Shown here: in pieces, positions 56,297-64,000 of the stretch
Numbering within the stretch: the stretch's first letter is position 1
Layout: the number at the start of each line of letters is the position of its first letter
Assembly (NCBI GenBank): GCA_024304985.1
Contig: JAMWZC010000007.1
Location: 1-64,000 of the forward strand
Direction: 5' to 3'
DNA: 64,000 nucleotides
Origin: Paracoccaceae bacterium
GTDB taxonomy: Bacteria > Pseudomonadota > Alphaproteobacteria > Rhodobacterales > Rhodobacteraceae
Notes under the pieces: model-generated
What the model saw: only the letters and a program-made list of their open reading frames with translations
Databases searched by the model: none
What the model was told of the DNA's origin: nothing
Position numbers and translations under genes: made by a program

Positions 56297-56755
56297 ATGA
56301 CGATGACCAAGCACATGAGCGCACAGACGGACAGCCATCACAGCGCGCGCGCCCAACAGCGCGGCACCGATTGGCTGGCCACCGCAGGGCTGCGCCCGAC
56401 CCGGCAGCGGGTGGCTTTGGCGGCCCTTCTGGTGGGTGATGGTGAACATCGCCATGTCACGGCAGAAAGCCTTTTTGCGGCCGTGCAGGACACGGGCGAG
56501 CGGGTGTCGCTGGCCACGGTCTACAACACGTTGCGGGCTTTTTGCGATGTCGGGCTGATGCACGAGATCACGGTGGATGGCACCAAAAGCTATTTCGACA
56601 CCAACACGCATGACCATCCGCATTTCTACTGGGAGGATAGCGGCACGCTGACCGATGCGCCCAGCGAGGAGCTGGAGATCACGCGCATCCCGAACGCGCC
56701 TGCGGGGGCCGAGATCGCCTCGGTCGATGTGGTGATCCGGTTGCGGCGCAAATAG
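56297..56755 (+). CDS. irr: Iron response regulator Irr (Fur family)
   Basis: The protein is 152 residues from the ATG at 56297, chosen because the promoter at 56246-56274 rules out the earlier ATG. The winged helix carries [36 protein letters not shown]; the C-terminal [16 protein letters not shown] is Irr-like. The haem-regulatory Cys-Pro motif of Bradyrhizobium Irr is absent, as in other Rhodobacterales. It controls iron and haem genes. Confidence 0.9.
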   Translation: MTMTKHMSAQTDSHHSARAQQRGTDWLATAGLRPTRQRVALAALLVGDGEHRHVTAESLFAAVQDTGERVSLATVYNTLRAFCDVGLMHEITVDGTKSYFDTNTHDHPHFYWEDSGTLTDAPSEELEITRIPNAPAGAEIASVDVVIRLRRK

Positions 56756-56783
56756 GCGCCCCAAGAGATTGAACAAGACCGCA

Positions 56784-56810
56784 CGCCCTGCAATTGTTGC
56801 GGGGCGTTTT
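56784..56810 (+). terminator. Rho-independent terminator of irr
   Basis: CGCCCTGCAA and TTGCGGGGCG pair in a 10-bp stem (one G-U) with a TTG loop, followed by TTTT. Confidence 0.85.
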
Positions 56811-56840
56811 GCATGTCAGCCCTCAAGGAAAGACCCGTCC

Positions 56841-57827
56841 ATGAAAGCGATCACCTATTCCGCCTTTGGCCCAGCCGCCGATGTGCTGCACCTGACCGAT
56901 CTGCCAACGCCCGACCCCGCCCCCGGCGAGGTTCTGGTGCGGCTGACCCATTCCGGTGTGAACCCCTCGGACGTCAAGGCCCGTGCCGGGTCGCGCCCCG
57001 GTGTGGTCAAGCCGCCCTTTGACGTGATCGTGCCCCATTCGGATGGCGCGGGCGTTATCGAAGCGGTGGGCGCGGGTGTCGAGTCGGCGCGGATCGGGCA
57101 GCGGGTCTGGATCTGGAACGGGCAATGGCGGCGGCCCTTTGGCACCGCGGCCGAGATGATCGCCCTGCCGTCGGCGCAGGCCGTGGCGCTGCCCGAAGGG
57201 ATGAGGAATGAGGACGGGGCGACGCTGGGCATTCCGGGGCTGACCGCGGCGCATTGCGTCTTTGGTGGAGGGCGTGTGACGGACAAGACCCTGCTGGTTT
57301 CGGGCGGCGCGGGGGCCGTGGGCCATGATGCGGTGCAATTGGCGGCCTGGGGCGGGGCGCGGGTGATCGCCACGGCGTCACCCGGCGATTTCGACAGGGT
57401 GCGCGCGGCGGGGGCCGACACGGTGCTGGATTACCGCGACCCCGACCTGGCGGCACAGGTGCTGGACCTGACGGGCGGGCGCGGTGTGGATCGCGCGGTG
57501 GAGGTGGAGTTCGGTCTGAATGCCGCCATGCTGGCGCAGGCGGTGGCCGAGAACGGGACGGTGGCGGCCTATGGTTCCGCCTTGCAGATGACTCCGGTGC
57601 TGCCTTTCGGTGCGTTCTTGTTCCGCGCGATCACCATCGATGTGGTGTTGATCTATCTGCTGCCCGAGGCCGAACGCGCCACAGCCATCGGCATGCTGCA
57701 CCGGGCCCATGCGGCGGGAGCGCTGACGCCTGCGATCCATGCGCGTTTCGCGCTTGAGGATTGCGTGGCGGCGCATCAGGCGGTGGAGGCGGGTCGCCGC
57801 GCGGGGGCGGTTTTGCTGGAGATGTGA
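56841..57827 (+). CDS. Zinc-type alcohol dehydrogenase-like NADPH:quinone reductase
   Basis: The protein is 328 residues from the ATG at 56841. THSGVNPSDVKARAG, then VSGGAGAVGHDAVQLAAWGGARVIATAS, place it with quinone oxidoreductases of the MDR family; zinc ligands are missing. It should reduce a quinone or enone with NADPH. Confidence 0.87.
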   Translation: MKAITYSAFGPAADVLHLTDLPTPDPAPGEVLVRLTHSGVNPSDVKARAGSRPGVVKPPFDVIVPHSDGAGVIEAVGAGVESARIGQRVWIWNGQWRRPFGTAAEMIALPSAQAVALPEGMRNEDGATLGIPGLTAAHCVFGGGRVTDKTLLVSGGAGAVGHDAVQLAAWGGARVIATASPGDFDRVRAAGADTVLDYRDPDLAAQVLDLTGGRGVDRAVEVEFGLNAAMLAQAVAENGTVAAYGSALQMTPVLPFGAFLFRAITIDVVLIYLLPEAERATAIGMLHRAHAAGALTPAIHARFALEDCVAAHQAVEAGRRAGAVLLEM

Positions 57828-57831
57828 GGAC

Positions 57832-57866
57832 GGGGGGCCTGCCCCCCGCGTCGAACTTCGTTCGAC
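57832..57866 (+). terminator. Double hairpin after the quinone reductase gene
   Basis: GGGGGGCCTGCCCCCC (57832-57847) is followed at once by GTCGAAC-TTC-GTTCGAC (57850-57866). It lies between convergent genes and may stop both transcripts, although no long T-run is present. Confidence 0.45.
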
Positions 57867-57870
57867 GATC

Positions 57871-57898
57871 CCCCCGGGATATTTCAGGCAAAAAGAAG
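57871..57898. repeat. Dispersed intergenic motif, copy 6
   Basis: GGGATATTTCAGGCAAAAAG is the same motif in reverse, with a run of C beside it, right at the end of the minus-strand gene. Confidence 0.6.
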
Positions 57899-57899
57899 C

Positions 57900-58493
57900 C
57901 TATTCTGCCGGGGGTGCAATCCTTGCGCGGTTGGCCTCCAGCCCGTCCTGAAAGCCTGCGGCATCGCCGTAATCCACGAATTGCGCGTAATAGCGATGCT
58001 GGGCCCCCACGCGCGCGGCGTGTTTGATCGGGCACCAATAGGCTTCGGTCCGGCCGCCCACTTCCTGCACATAGGCGATGACGCCGTTGGAATAGCCGCA
58101 ATAGACGCAGTTCAGTTTTTGCAGCGCGTTCAGATATTGCAGGTGGTGGCGGTCGATGCGGATGAAGTCGGCGCGGCGCACGGGTTGAATGCGGTAGATG
58201 GGAAAGCAGATGCGCTGGTAGAGCGTGACCATCAAATCGAGGGCCACGAAAGGTATGATCAGGCTGTAGATCAATGGCGAGGTCAGCACGACCATGGGCC
58301 GGGTGTTGCGCAGGAAATCCGACAGGCGCACCCGCATCTCGCGCTGACGGCGGCGCGCCTCGGCGTCGAAGATCACACGGCCGTTGTCCAGCCGGTAGAG
58401 AAACGCCTCGCGGCGGCGGTCGAATTCGGCGTCGAGCTGTTCCTGCAGGTCGCGGATGCGGGCAAGGATCGTGTCGGTGGCATTGCTCATCAC
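57900..58493 (-). CDS. Conserved membrane-associated protein of unknown function
   Basis: The protein is 197 residues. An N-terminal coiled region (about 8-55), one or two hydrophobic helices (about 68-92), then a domain with YLNALQKLNCVYCGYSNGVIAYVQEV and a later RTEAYWCPIKHA; the CxxC and CPIKH cysteines could bind metal. I know this pattern only as a widespread conserved unknown. Confidence 0.7.
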   Translation of the reverse strand: MMSNATDTILARIRDLQEQLDAEFDRRREAFLYRLDNGRVIFDAEARRRQREMRVRLSDFLRNTRPMVVLTSPLIYSLIIPFVALDLMVTLYQRICFPIYRIQPVRRADFIRIDRHHLQYLNALQKLNCVYCGYSNGVIAYVQEVGGRTEAYWCPIKHAARVGAQHRYYAQFVDYGDAAGFQDGLEANRARIAPPAE

Positions 58494-58580
58494 AGGTCTC
58501 CGGTGCGGAACGCTGCCCCATCATAGGAAAGGCGCGCGGCGAATGCACCCCGCGCCTTTCCTGCCTTGCGGCCTCCGGTC

Positions 58581-59009
58581 TCAGGCGATGGCGACCAGTT
58601 CGATGGCGAAGGTCAGGTCGCGCCCGGCAAGCGGGTGGTTCGCGTCCAGCGTCACCTCGGTTTCGGTCACATCGACCACCGTGACGGGCATCACCTGCCC
58701 CTGCGGCGTCTGGACCTGCAACTGGGTGCCCAGATCCAGCGGGATGTCCGCCGGGATCTCGGCGCGGGGCACGGCCTGACGGGCGTTCGGGTCGGGCTGG
58801 CCATAGGCCTCATCGGCGGAAACCTTGACGACCTTCTTTTCGCCCACGGTCATGCCGGGCAGGGCGACATCCAGACCCGAAATGATCTGACCCGAGCCCA
58901 CCACGAATTCCAGCGGGTCGCGCCCTTCGGAGCTGTCGAAGGTGGCCCCGTCCGAGAGGGTGCCAGTGTAATGAATGCGGACGGTATCGCCCGGTTTGAC
59001 CTGCGTCAT
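58581..59009 (-). CDS. FKBP-type peptidyl-prolyl isomerase, SlyD-like
   Basis: The protein is 142 residues from the ATG at 59009. VRIHYTGTLSDGATFDSSEGRDPLEFVVGSG and LDVALPGMTVGEKKVVKV form the FKBP half; an IF-type insert follows, and LDANHPLAGRDLTFAIELV ends it. No His-rich metal tail, unlike E. coli SlyD. Helps proline isomerisation in folding. Confidence 0.93.
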   Translation of the reverse strand: MTQVKPGDTVRIHYTGTLSDGATFDSSEGRDPLEFVVGSGQIISGLDVALPGMTVGEKKVVKVSADEAYGQPDPNARQAVPRAEIPADIPLDLGTQLQVQTPQGQVMPVTVVDVTETEVTLDANHPLAGRDLTFAIELVAIA

Positions 59010-59216
59010 GACTGTTCCAGTTCTGCTTTGGAAAGGTGAATGGTCGAGGCCGCCCTGCCTGTGGCGCGCGCGGGTTCTCGGGTGGACGGGTGCAAGGCTA
59101 CAGAGACGGGGCCGATTTTGCAAACAAGAGAGCCAGATGCCGCTGATCCGCACTGATTAACTCTTTTCCCCTGCCCGCCGCCGTGCCAGTCTGACGCAAA
59201 AGGATAGCGCGCACAG

Positions 59217-59900
59217 ATGATCACGACCTGCATATTCGACGCCTATGGCACCCTGTTCGACGTGGCGGCTGCCGCGCGTCAGGTCGCGGCCGAACCGGGG
59301 CGGGAGACCTTTGCCCGCCACTGGCCCGCGCTGTCCGAGAAGTGGCGGCAAAAACAGCTGCAATACAGTTGGTTGCGGGCCATCACGGGCGATCATACAG
59401 ATTTCTGGACGGTCACCCAGGACGGGCTGGACTGGGCGCTGGAATCCGAGGGGCTGGACGGGGATGTGGCGCTGCGGGACCGGCTGCTGGCGCTTTACTG
59501 GCAATTGAGTGCCTTTCCCGAGGTGCCTGGCATGCTGAGCGCGCTCAAGACCGCGGGGATGAACACGGCGATCCTGTCGAACGGCAGCCCCGAGATGCTG
59601 TCGGGGGCGGTGCAATCCGCCGGGCTGGGCGAGGTGCTGGACGATGTGCTGTCGGTCGAATCGGTGGGAATCTTCAAACCCGCGCCGCAGGTCTATGACA
59701 TGGTGATCCAGCGGTTCGGCTGTGCCAAGTCGCATGTGCTGTTCGTCTCGTCGAACGGGTGGGACGCGGGCGCTGCGGCGGCCTACGGATTCCGGACCGT
59801 CTGGGTGAACCGCGCTGGCGATCCGGTGGACCGGCTGCCGGGGCGGCCTGACCATATCCTGCGCGACCTGACCGCGATCCCTGATCTGGTGACCCGCTGA
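59217..59900 (+). CDS. Haloacid dehalogenase type II (HAD family)
   Basis: The protein is 227 residues. FDAYGTLFDV has nucleophile D8; ILSNGSPEML, FKPAPQVYDMV and FVSSNGWDAGAAAAYGF are HAD motifs II to IV as found in L-2-haloacid dehalogenases. It should hydrolyse short 2-haloacids, giving 2-hydroxy acids. First of three overlapping genes. Confidence 0.92.
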   Translation: MITTCIFDAYGTLFDVAAAARQVAAEPGRETFARHWPALSEKWRQKQLQYSWLRAITGDHTDFWTVTQDGLDWALESEGLDGDVALRDRLLALYWQLSAFPEVPGMLSALKTAGMNTAILSNGSPEMLSGAVQSAGLGEVLDDVLSVESVGIFKPAPQVYDMVIQRFGCAKSHVLFVSSNGWDAGAAAAYGFRTVWVNRAGDPVDRLPGRPDHILRDLTAIPDLVTR

Positions 59901-60727
59901 TGCCGCAATTTCTGACGTCGGACGGGTTGCACCTGCATTACGAGGATGAGGGCGCGGGGCTTGCGGTGCTGTGCCTGTCGGGCCTGACCCGCAACGCGCG
60001 GGATTTCGATTTCGTGGCTCCGCATCTGGCGGGTGTGCGATTGATCCGACTGGATTATCGGGGGCGCGGACAGTCGGCGTGGTCGCCCGATCCGCTGACC
60101 TATACCGTGCCGCGCGAGGCGCAGGATGTGCTGGAACTGCTGGATCATCTGGGGCTGGAGCGCGTGGCGATCCTTGGCACATCCCGCGGAGGGCTGATCG
60201 CGATGGTTCTGGCCGCGATGGCGAAGCATCGGTTGATGGGTGTGGCGCTGAACGATATCGGGCCGGAACTGGATCCGGGCGGTCTGGATGTGATCATGGG
60301 GTATCTGGGCCGTCACCCGGAAGCGGCCACGCTGGACGATCTGGCCGTGCAGCGGGCTGCGGCGATGGCGGCGAAGTTTCCCGGTGTGCCACTGGCGCGC
60401 TGGCGTCAGGAGGTGACGCATATCCATGTGGAGACCCCCGAGGGTGTGCGGATCAATTACGACTCCGGCCTGCGCGAGGCGGTGATTGCGGCGGGGGCCA
60501 AGGGCGCGCCGGATCTGTGGCCGCTGTTCGATGCCATGGCCCCCCTGCCCTGCGCGGTGATCCATGGCGCGAAGTCTGACCTGTTGAGCGATGCGACCGT
60601 CGCGCGGATGGCGGAACGGATGCCCGGCCTGATCGTCGCGCATGTGCCGGACCGGGCGCATATCCCCTTTCTTGACGAACCCGAGGCGCTGGATGCGCTG
60701 AACCTCTGGCTGGAGCAGATGGCATGA
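59900..60727 (+). CDS. Alpha/beta hydrolase
   Basis: The protein is 275 residues. The nucleophile elbow is LGTSRGG, and AHIPFLDEPEAL near the end has the His. Its start shares a base with the dehalogenase stop (TGATG) and its end overlaps the dehydratase by 4 bp, so the three are one translational unit. The substrate is unknown. Confidence 0.9.
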   Translation: MPQFLTSDGLHLHYEDEGAGLAVLCLSGLTRNARDFDFVAPHLAGVRLIRLDYRGRGQSAWSPDPLTYTVPREAQDVLELLDHLGLERVAILGTSRGGLIAMVLAAMAKHRLMGVALNDIGPELDPGGLDVIMGYLGRHPEAATLDDLAVQRAAAMAAKFPGVPLARWRQEVTHIHVETPEGVRINYDSGLREAVIAAGAKGAPDLWPLFDAMAPLPCAVIHGAKSDLLSDATVARMAERMPGLIVAHVPDRAHIPFLDEPEALDALNLWLEQMA

Positions 60728-61698
60728 ATATCGAGATGATCCGCGCGGCGGCAGAGCGGCTGAAGGGACATGCGCGCGAGACGCCGCTGTTGTCATCGCC
60801 CTTCATCGACCATCTGGCGGGGCGGCGTGTGCTGATCAAGGCGGAATGCCTTCAACATACGGGCAGCTTCAAGTATCGCGGCGGGTATTCTGCGGTTTCG
60901 GCCTTGGCAGAGGATGTGCGGGCCAACGGGGTGATCGCCTTTTCCTCGGGCAATCACGCGCAGGGCGTGGCGCTGGCGGCGACGCAGCACGGTGTGCCGT
61001 CGGTCATCATCATGCCGTCGGATGCGCCGCGCCTGAAGATCGAGAACACGCGTGCGCTGGGGGCGGAGGTGGTGCTGTATGACCGCGCGACCGAGGATCG
61101 TGACGCCATCGGTGCGCGCATGGCCGAGGAGCGCGGGCTGACGCTGATCAAACCGTTCGATGAGCCGGAGGTGATCGCCGGGCAAGGCACCACAGGGCTG
61201 GAGATCGCGGCGCAGGCGCGTGTCCTTGGCGTGGAGGAGGCGGATGTTCTGGTCTGTTGCGGGGGTGGTGGCCTGACATCGGGCATCGCGCTGGCGCTGG
61301 AGGCCGAGGCCCCCGGTCTGCGCGCGCGGCCCGCCGAGCCACAGGGATTCGACGACACGGCCCGGTCGCTGGCCAGTGGGAAGATCGAACGCAATGCCGC
61401 CATGACCGGCAGCATCTGCGATGCGATCGTGACGCCCAGCCCTGGCACCCTGACCTTTCCGATCATGCAGCGCCTGTGCGGACCCGGTCTTGTCGTGACC
61501 GACAACGAGGCGTTGCGGGCCATGGCGCAGGCGTTTTTGCGGCTGAAGATCGTGCTTGAACCGGGCGGAGCCGTGGCCTTGGCCGCCGCGCTGACCCGGC
61601 GTGACCAGATCGAGGGGGATGCGGTGATCGTCGTCGCCTCGGGCGGGAACGTGGATCTTGAGATGTTCGAGCAGGCGCTGAACACGTTGAAGCCCTGA
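60724..61698 (+). CDS. Threonine/serine dehydratase-like PLP enzyme
   Basis: The protein is 324 residues. PLP lysine in HTGSFKYRGG, SSGNHAQGVALAA, and the glycine loop CCGGGGLTSGIAL. It is the short form without the regulatory ACT domain. Candidates are catabolic threonine dehydratase, or a hydroxy-aspartate dehydratase, which has a similar sequence. Last gene of the operon. Confidence 0.88.
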   Translation: MNIEMIRAAAERLKGHARETPLLSSPFIDHLAGRRVLIKAECLQHTGSFKYRGGYSAVSALAEDVRANGVIAFSSGNHAQGVALAATQHGVPSVIIMPSDAPRLKIENTRALGAEVVLYDRATEDRDAIGARMAEERGLTLIKPFDEPEVIAGQGTTGLEIAAQARVLGVEEADVLVCCGGGGLTSGIALALEAEAPGLRARPAEPQGFDDTARSLASGKIERNAAMTGSICDAIVTPSPGTLTFPIMQRLCGPGLVVTDNEALRAMAQAFLRLKIVLEPGGAVALAAALTRRDQIEGDAVIVVASGGNVDLEMFEQALNTLKP

Positions 61699-61728
61699 CA
61701 GGGCCATCTATCAGTCGGAGTTATCCAC

Positions 61729-61746
61729 AACCTTAGGTAAGGTTTT
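61729..61746 (+). terminator. Possible terminator after the dehydratase operon
   Basis: AACCTTA-GG-TAAGGTT followed by TT. A DnaA-box-like TTATCCACA lies next to it at 61721-61729. Confidence 0.4.
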
Positions 61747-61848
61747 CCCGCCTTTTCGGGTGCGACGTCACATGCAAGGGTTGTGCCTTATTTCACCATC
61801 AATGATCGGCCTTATTTCAGGCGTTCGTCACAGAGAGACCGTATCATC

Positions 61849-62103
61849 ATGAAAATCATTCTTGCCTCACACCGGGCCGTCATGGTCCTGACCGCAGCCG
61901 GAAGCTATGCTCTGGCCACACTTCTGCTCAGACCCTATTGCGAGGGAATTCACCCCGGATGGCTGGCGGCGCTGGCGGTGATCGTGACGCTGGTGACCGT
62001 GCTGGTCATCGGCATCCTGTCAGCCTCGATCGCGCCGCCGACCATGCATCAGGCTTTGGGCGGGTTGCTGATCCTGACAGGGATCGTGCTGATCACGCTG
62101 TAG
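61849..62103 (+). CDS. Small hypothetical membrane protein
   Basis: The protein is 84 residues from the ATG at 61849 (MKIILASHRAVMVLTAAG). Three hydrophobic stretches (about 8-27, 36-58, 64-83). No family recognised. It stands alone between the dehydratase operon and pobA. Confidence 0.6.
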   Translation: MKIILASHRAVMVLTAAGSYALATLLLRPYCEGIHPGWLAALAVIVTLVTVLVIGILSASIAPPTMHQALGGLLILTGIVLITL

Positions 62104-62124
62104 TTTCTGCATGCGCCATTTTAA

Positions 62125-63345
<1,221 letters not shown>

Positions 63346-63346
<1 letters not shown>

Positions 63347-64000
63347 TGCGTATTGCCGATCTGGGGGATATCAAGCTTCACTACCGTATCGACGGCGACC
63401 TGTCGGGGCGGCCTGTGGTGTTCGCAAACTCGCTGGGCACCGACCTGCGCCTGTGGGATCAGGTGCTGCCGCTGCTGCCCAAGAGGTTGAAATACATCCG
63501 CTATGACAAGCGGGGGCATGGGCTGTCGGAACTGACGCCTGCGCCCTATGCCATGGGCACATTGGTGCGCGATGTGGAACGGTTGATGGATCATCTGGAG
63601 GTCAGGGACGCGCTTTTTGTGGGCCTGTCCATCGGCGGGATGATCGCGCAGGGTCTGGCCGTGAAACGGATGGATCTGGTGCGGGCGATGGTTCTGTCGA
63701 ACACCGGCGCCAAGATCGGTCAGCCGGCGATGTGGGATGACCGGATTGCCGCGGTCCGCGCGGGCGGGATCGAGGCTTTGGCCGATGCGATCATGGAGCG
63801 GTGGTTTTCGGCGCCCTTCCGCAAGACGGACGCATTCCACGCCTGGCGCAACATGCTGGTGCGGCAACCGGCAGAGGGCTATATCGGCTGTTCTGCGGCG
63901 ATTTCGGGGACGGATTTCTACACGCCGACTTCGGGCCTGCGCCTGCCGACGCTGGGGATTGCCGGGTCTGATGATGGTTCGACGCCGCCCGATCTGGTGC
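63346..64000 (+). CDS. pcaD: 3-oxoadipate enol-lactonase, cut by the window edge
   Basis: The first 218 residues are visible. The start is fixed by the overlap with the pobA stop. VVFANSLGTDLRLWDQVLPLL, RYDKRGHGLS and the nucleophile elbow VGLSIGGMIAQGLA are typical of PcaD. It hydrolyses the enol-lactone in the beta-ketoadipate pathway. More pca genes are expected beyond the edge. Confidence 0.93.

Noticed and set aside
61721-61729. TTATCCACA as part of a replication origin
   Set aside because: It is a single DnaA-box-like match with no further boxes or AT-rich unwinding region around it.

Overview
The window looks like the chromosome of a marine-type alphaproteobacterium of the Rhodobacteraceae (Roseobacter group). 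The evidence is high-GC housekeeping blocks in the usual order for that family (aroA-cmk-rpsA-ihfB-lapA-trpF-trpB; miaB-phoH-ybeY-corC-lnt-metK; fabI-fabB-fabA beside irr), a metK leader matching the SAM/SAH riboswitch known mainly from Rhodobacterales, a TRAP transporter, and a pobA-pcaD start of an aromatic-acid pathway. The species cannot be named from sequence alone.

Region 1 (1-12.6 kb) is accessory DNA of visibly lower GC. It opens with a glycosyltransferase-methyltransferase fusion (3-1976). A 10.1-kb integrative element follows (2505-12635), inserted in the 3' end of tRNA-Ser(GCU) and bounded by an exact 16-bp direct repeat of the tRNA end. All its genes run on the minus strand away from the tRNA: tyrosine integrase, a protein with polymerase-like palm motifs, a large KAP-family P-loop NTPase, a serine recombinase, small membrane proteins, a UPF0149 protein, a very short His/Cys-rich secreted peptide paired with a DUF5334 protein, and an EVE-like/HNH endonuclease resembling type IV modification-dependent restriction enzymes. 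There are no phage structural or conjugation genes. The element reads as a compact integrative island with probable defence cargo, and it is the best candidate for an undescribed system here.

Region 2 (13-24.4 kb) is a metabolic and transport region: a DevABC-like ABC exporter operon with a Crp/Fnr-type box upstream, a PuuE-like polysaccharide deacetylase divergent from a dctP-dctQ-dctM-lysR TRAP locus, an 820-bp geneless stretch, and a Hint-domain protein.

Region 3 (24.7-33.2 kb) holds ychF, trpA, a MaoC-type dehydratase, an L-lactate dehydrogenase family enzyme, a REP-like inverted repeat, a sulfotransferase-like gene, rplY, an ABM-domain protein, pth, a class C beta-lactamase-like hydrolase and a DUF2237 gene.

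Region 4 (33.3-56.8 kb) is the conserved core on the minus strand: trpB, a B12-binding AerR-like protein, trpF, lapA, ihfB, rpsA, a nitroreductase with an internal deletion, cmk, aroA, trmB, riboswitch-controlled metK, lnt, corC, ybeY, phoH, two envelope proteins sharing an unusual cysteine domain, miaB, fabI, fabB and fabA. It ends with irr on the plus strand.

Region 5 (56.8-64 kb) has a quinone-reductase-like gene, a conserved unknown, an FKBP isomerase, a HAD-hydrolase-dehydratase operon, a small membrane protein, and pobA followed by a pcaD cut by the window edge. A short motif resembling CTTCTTYTTGCNNMAAATATCC recurs just after gene ends across regions 3 to 5.
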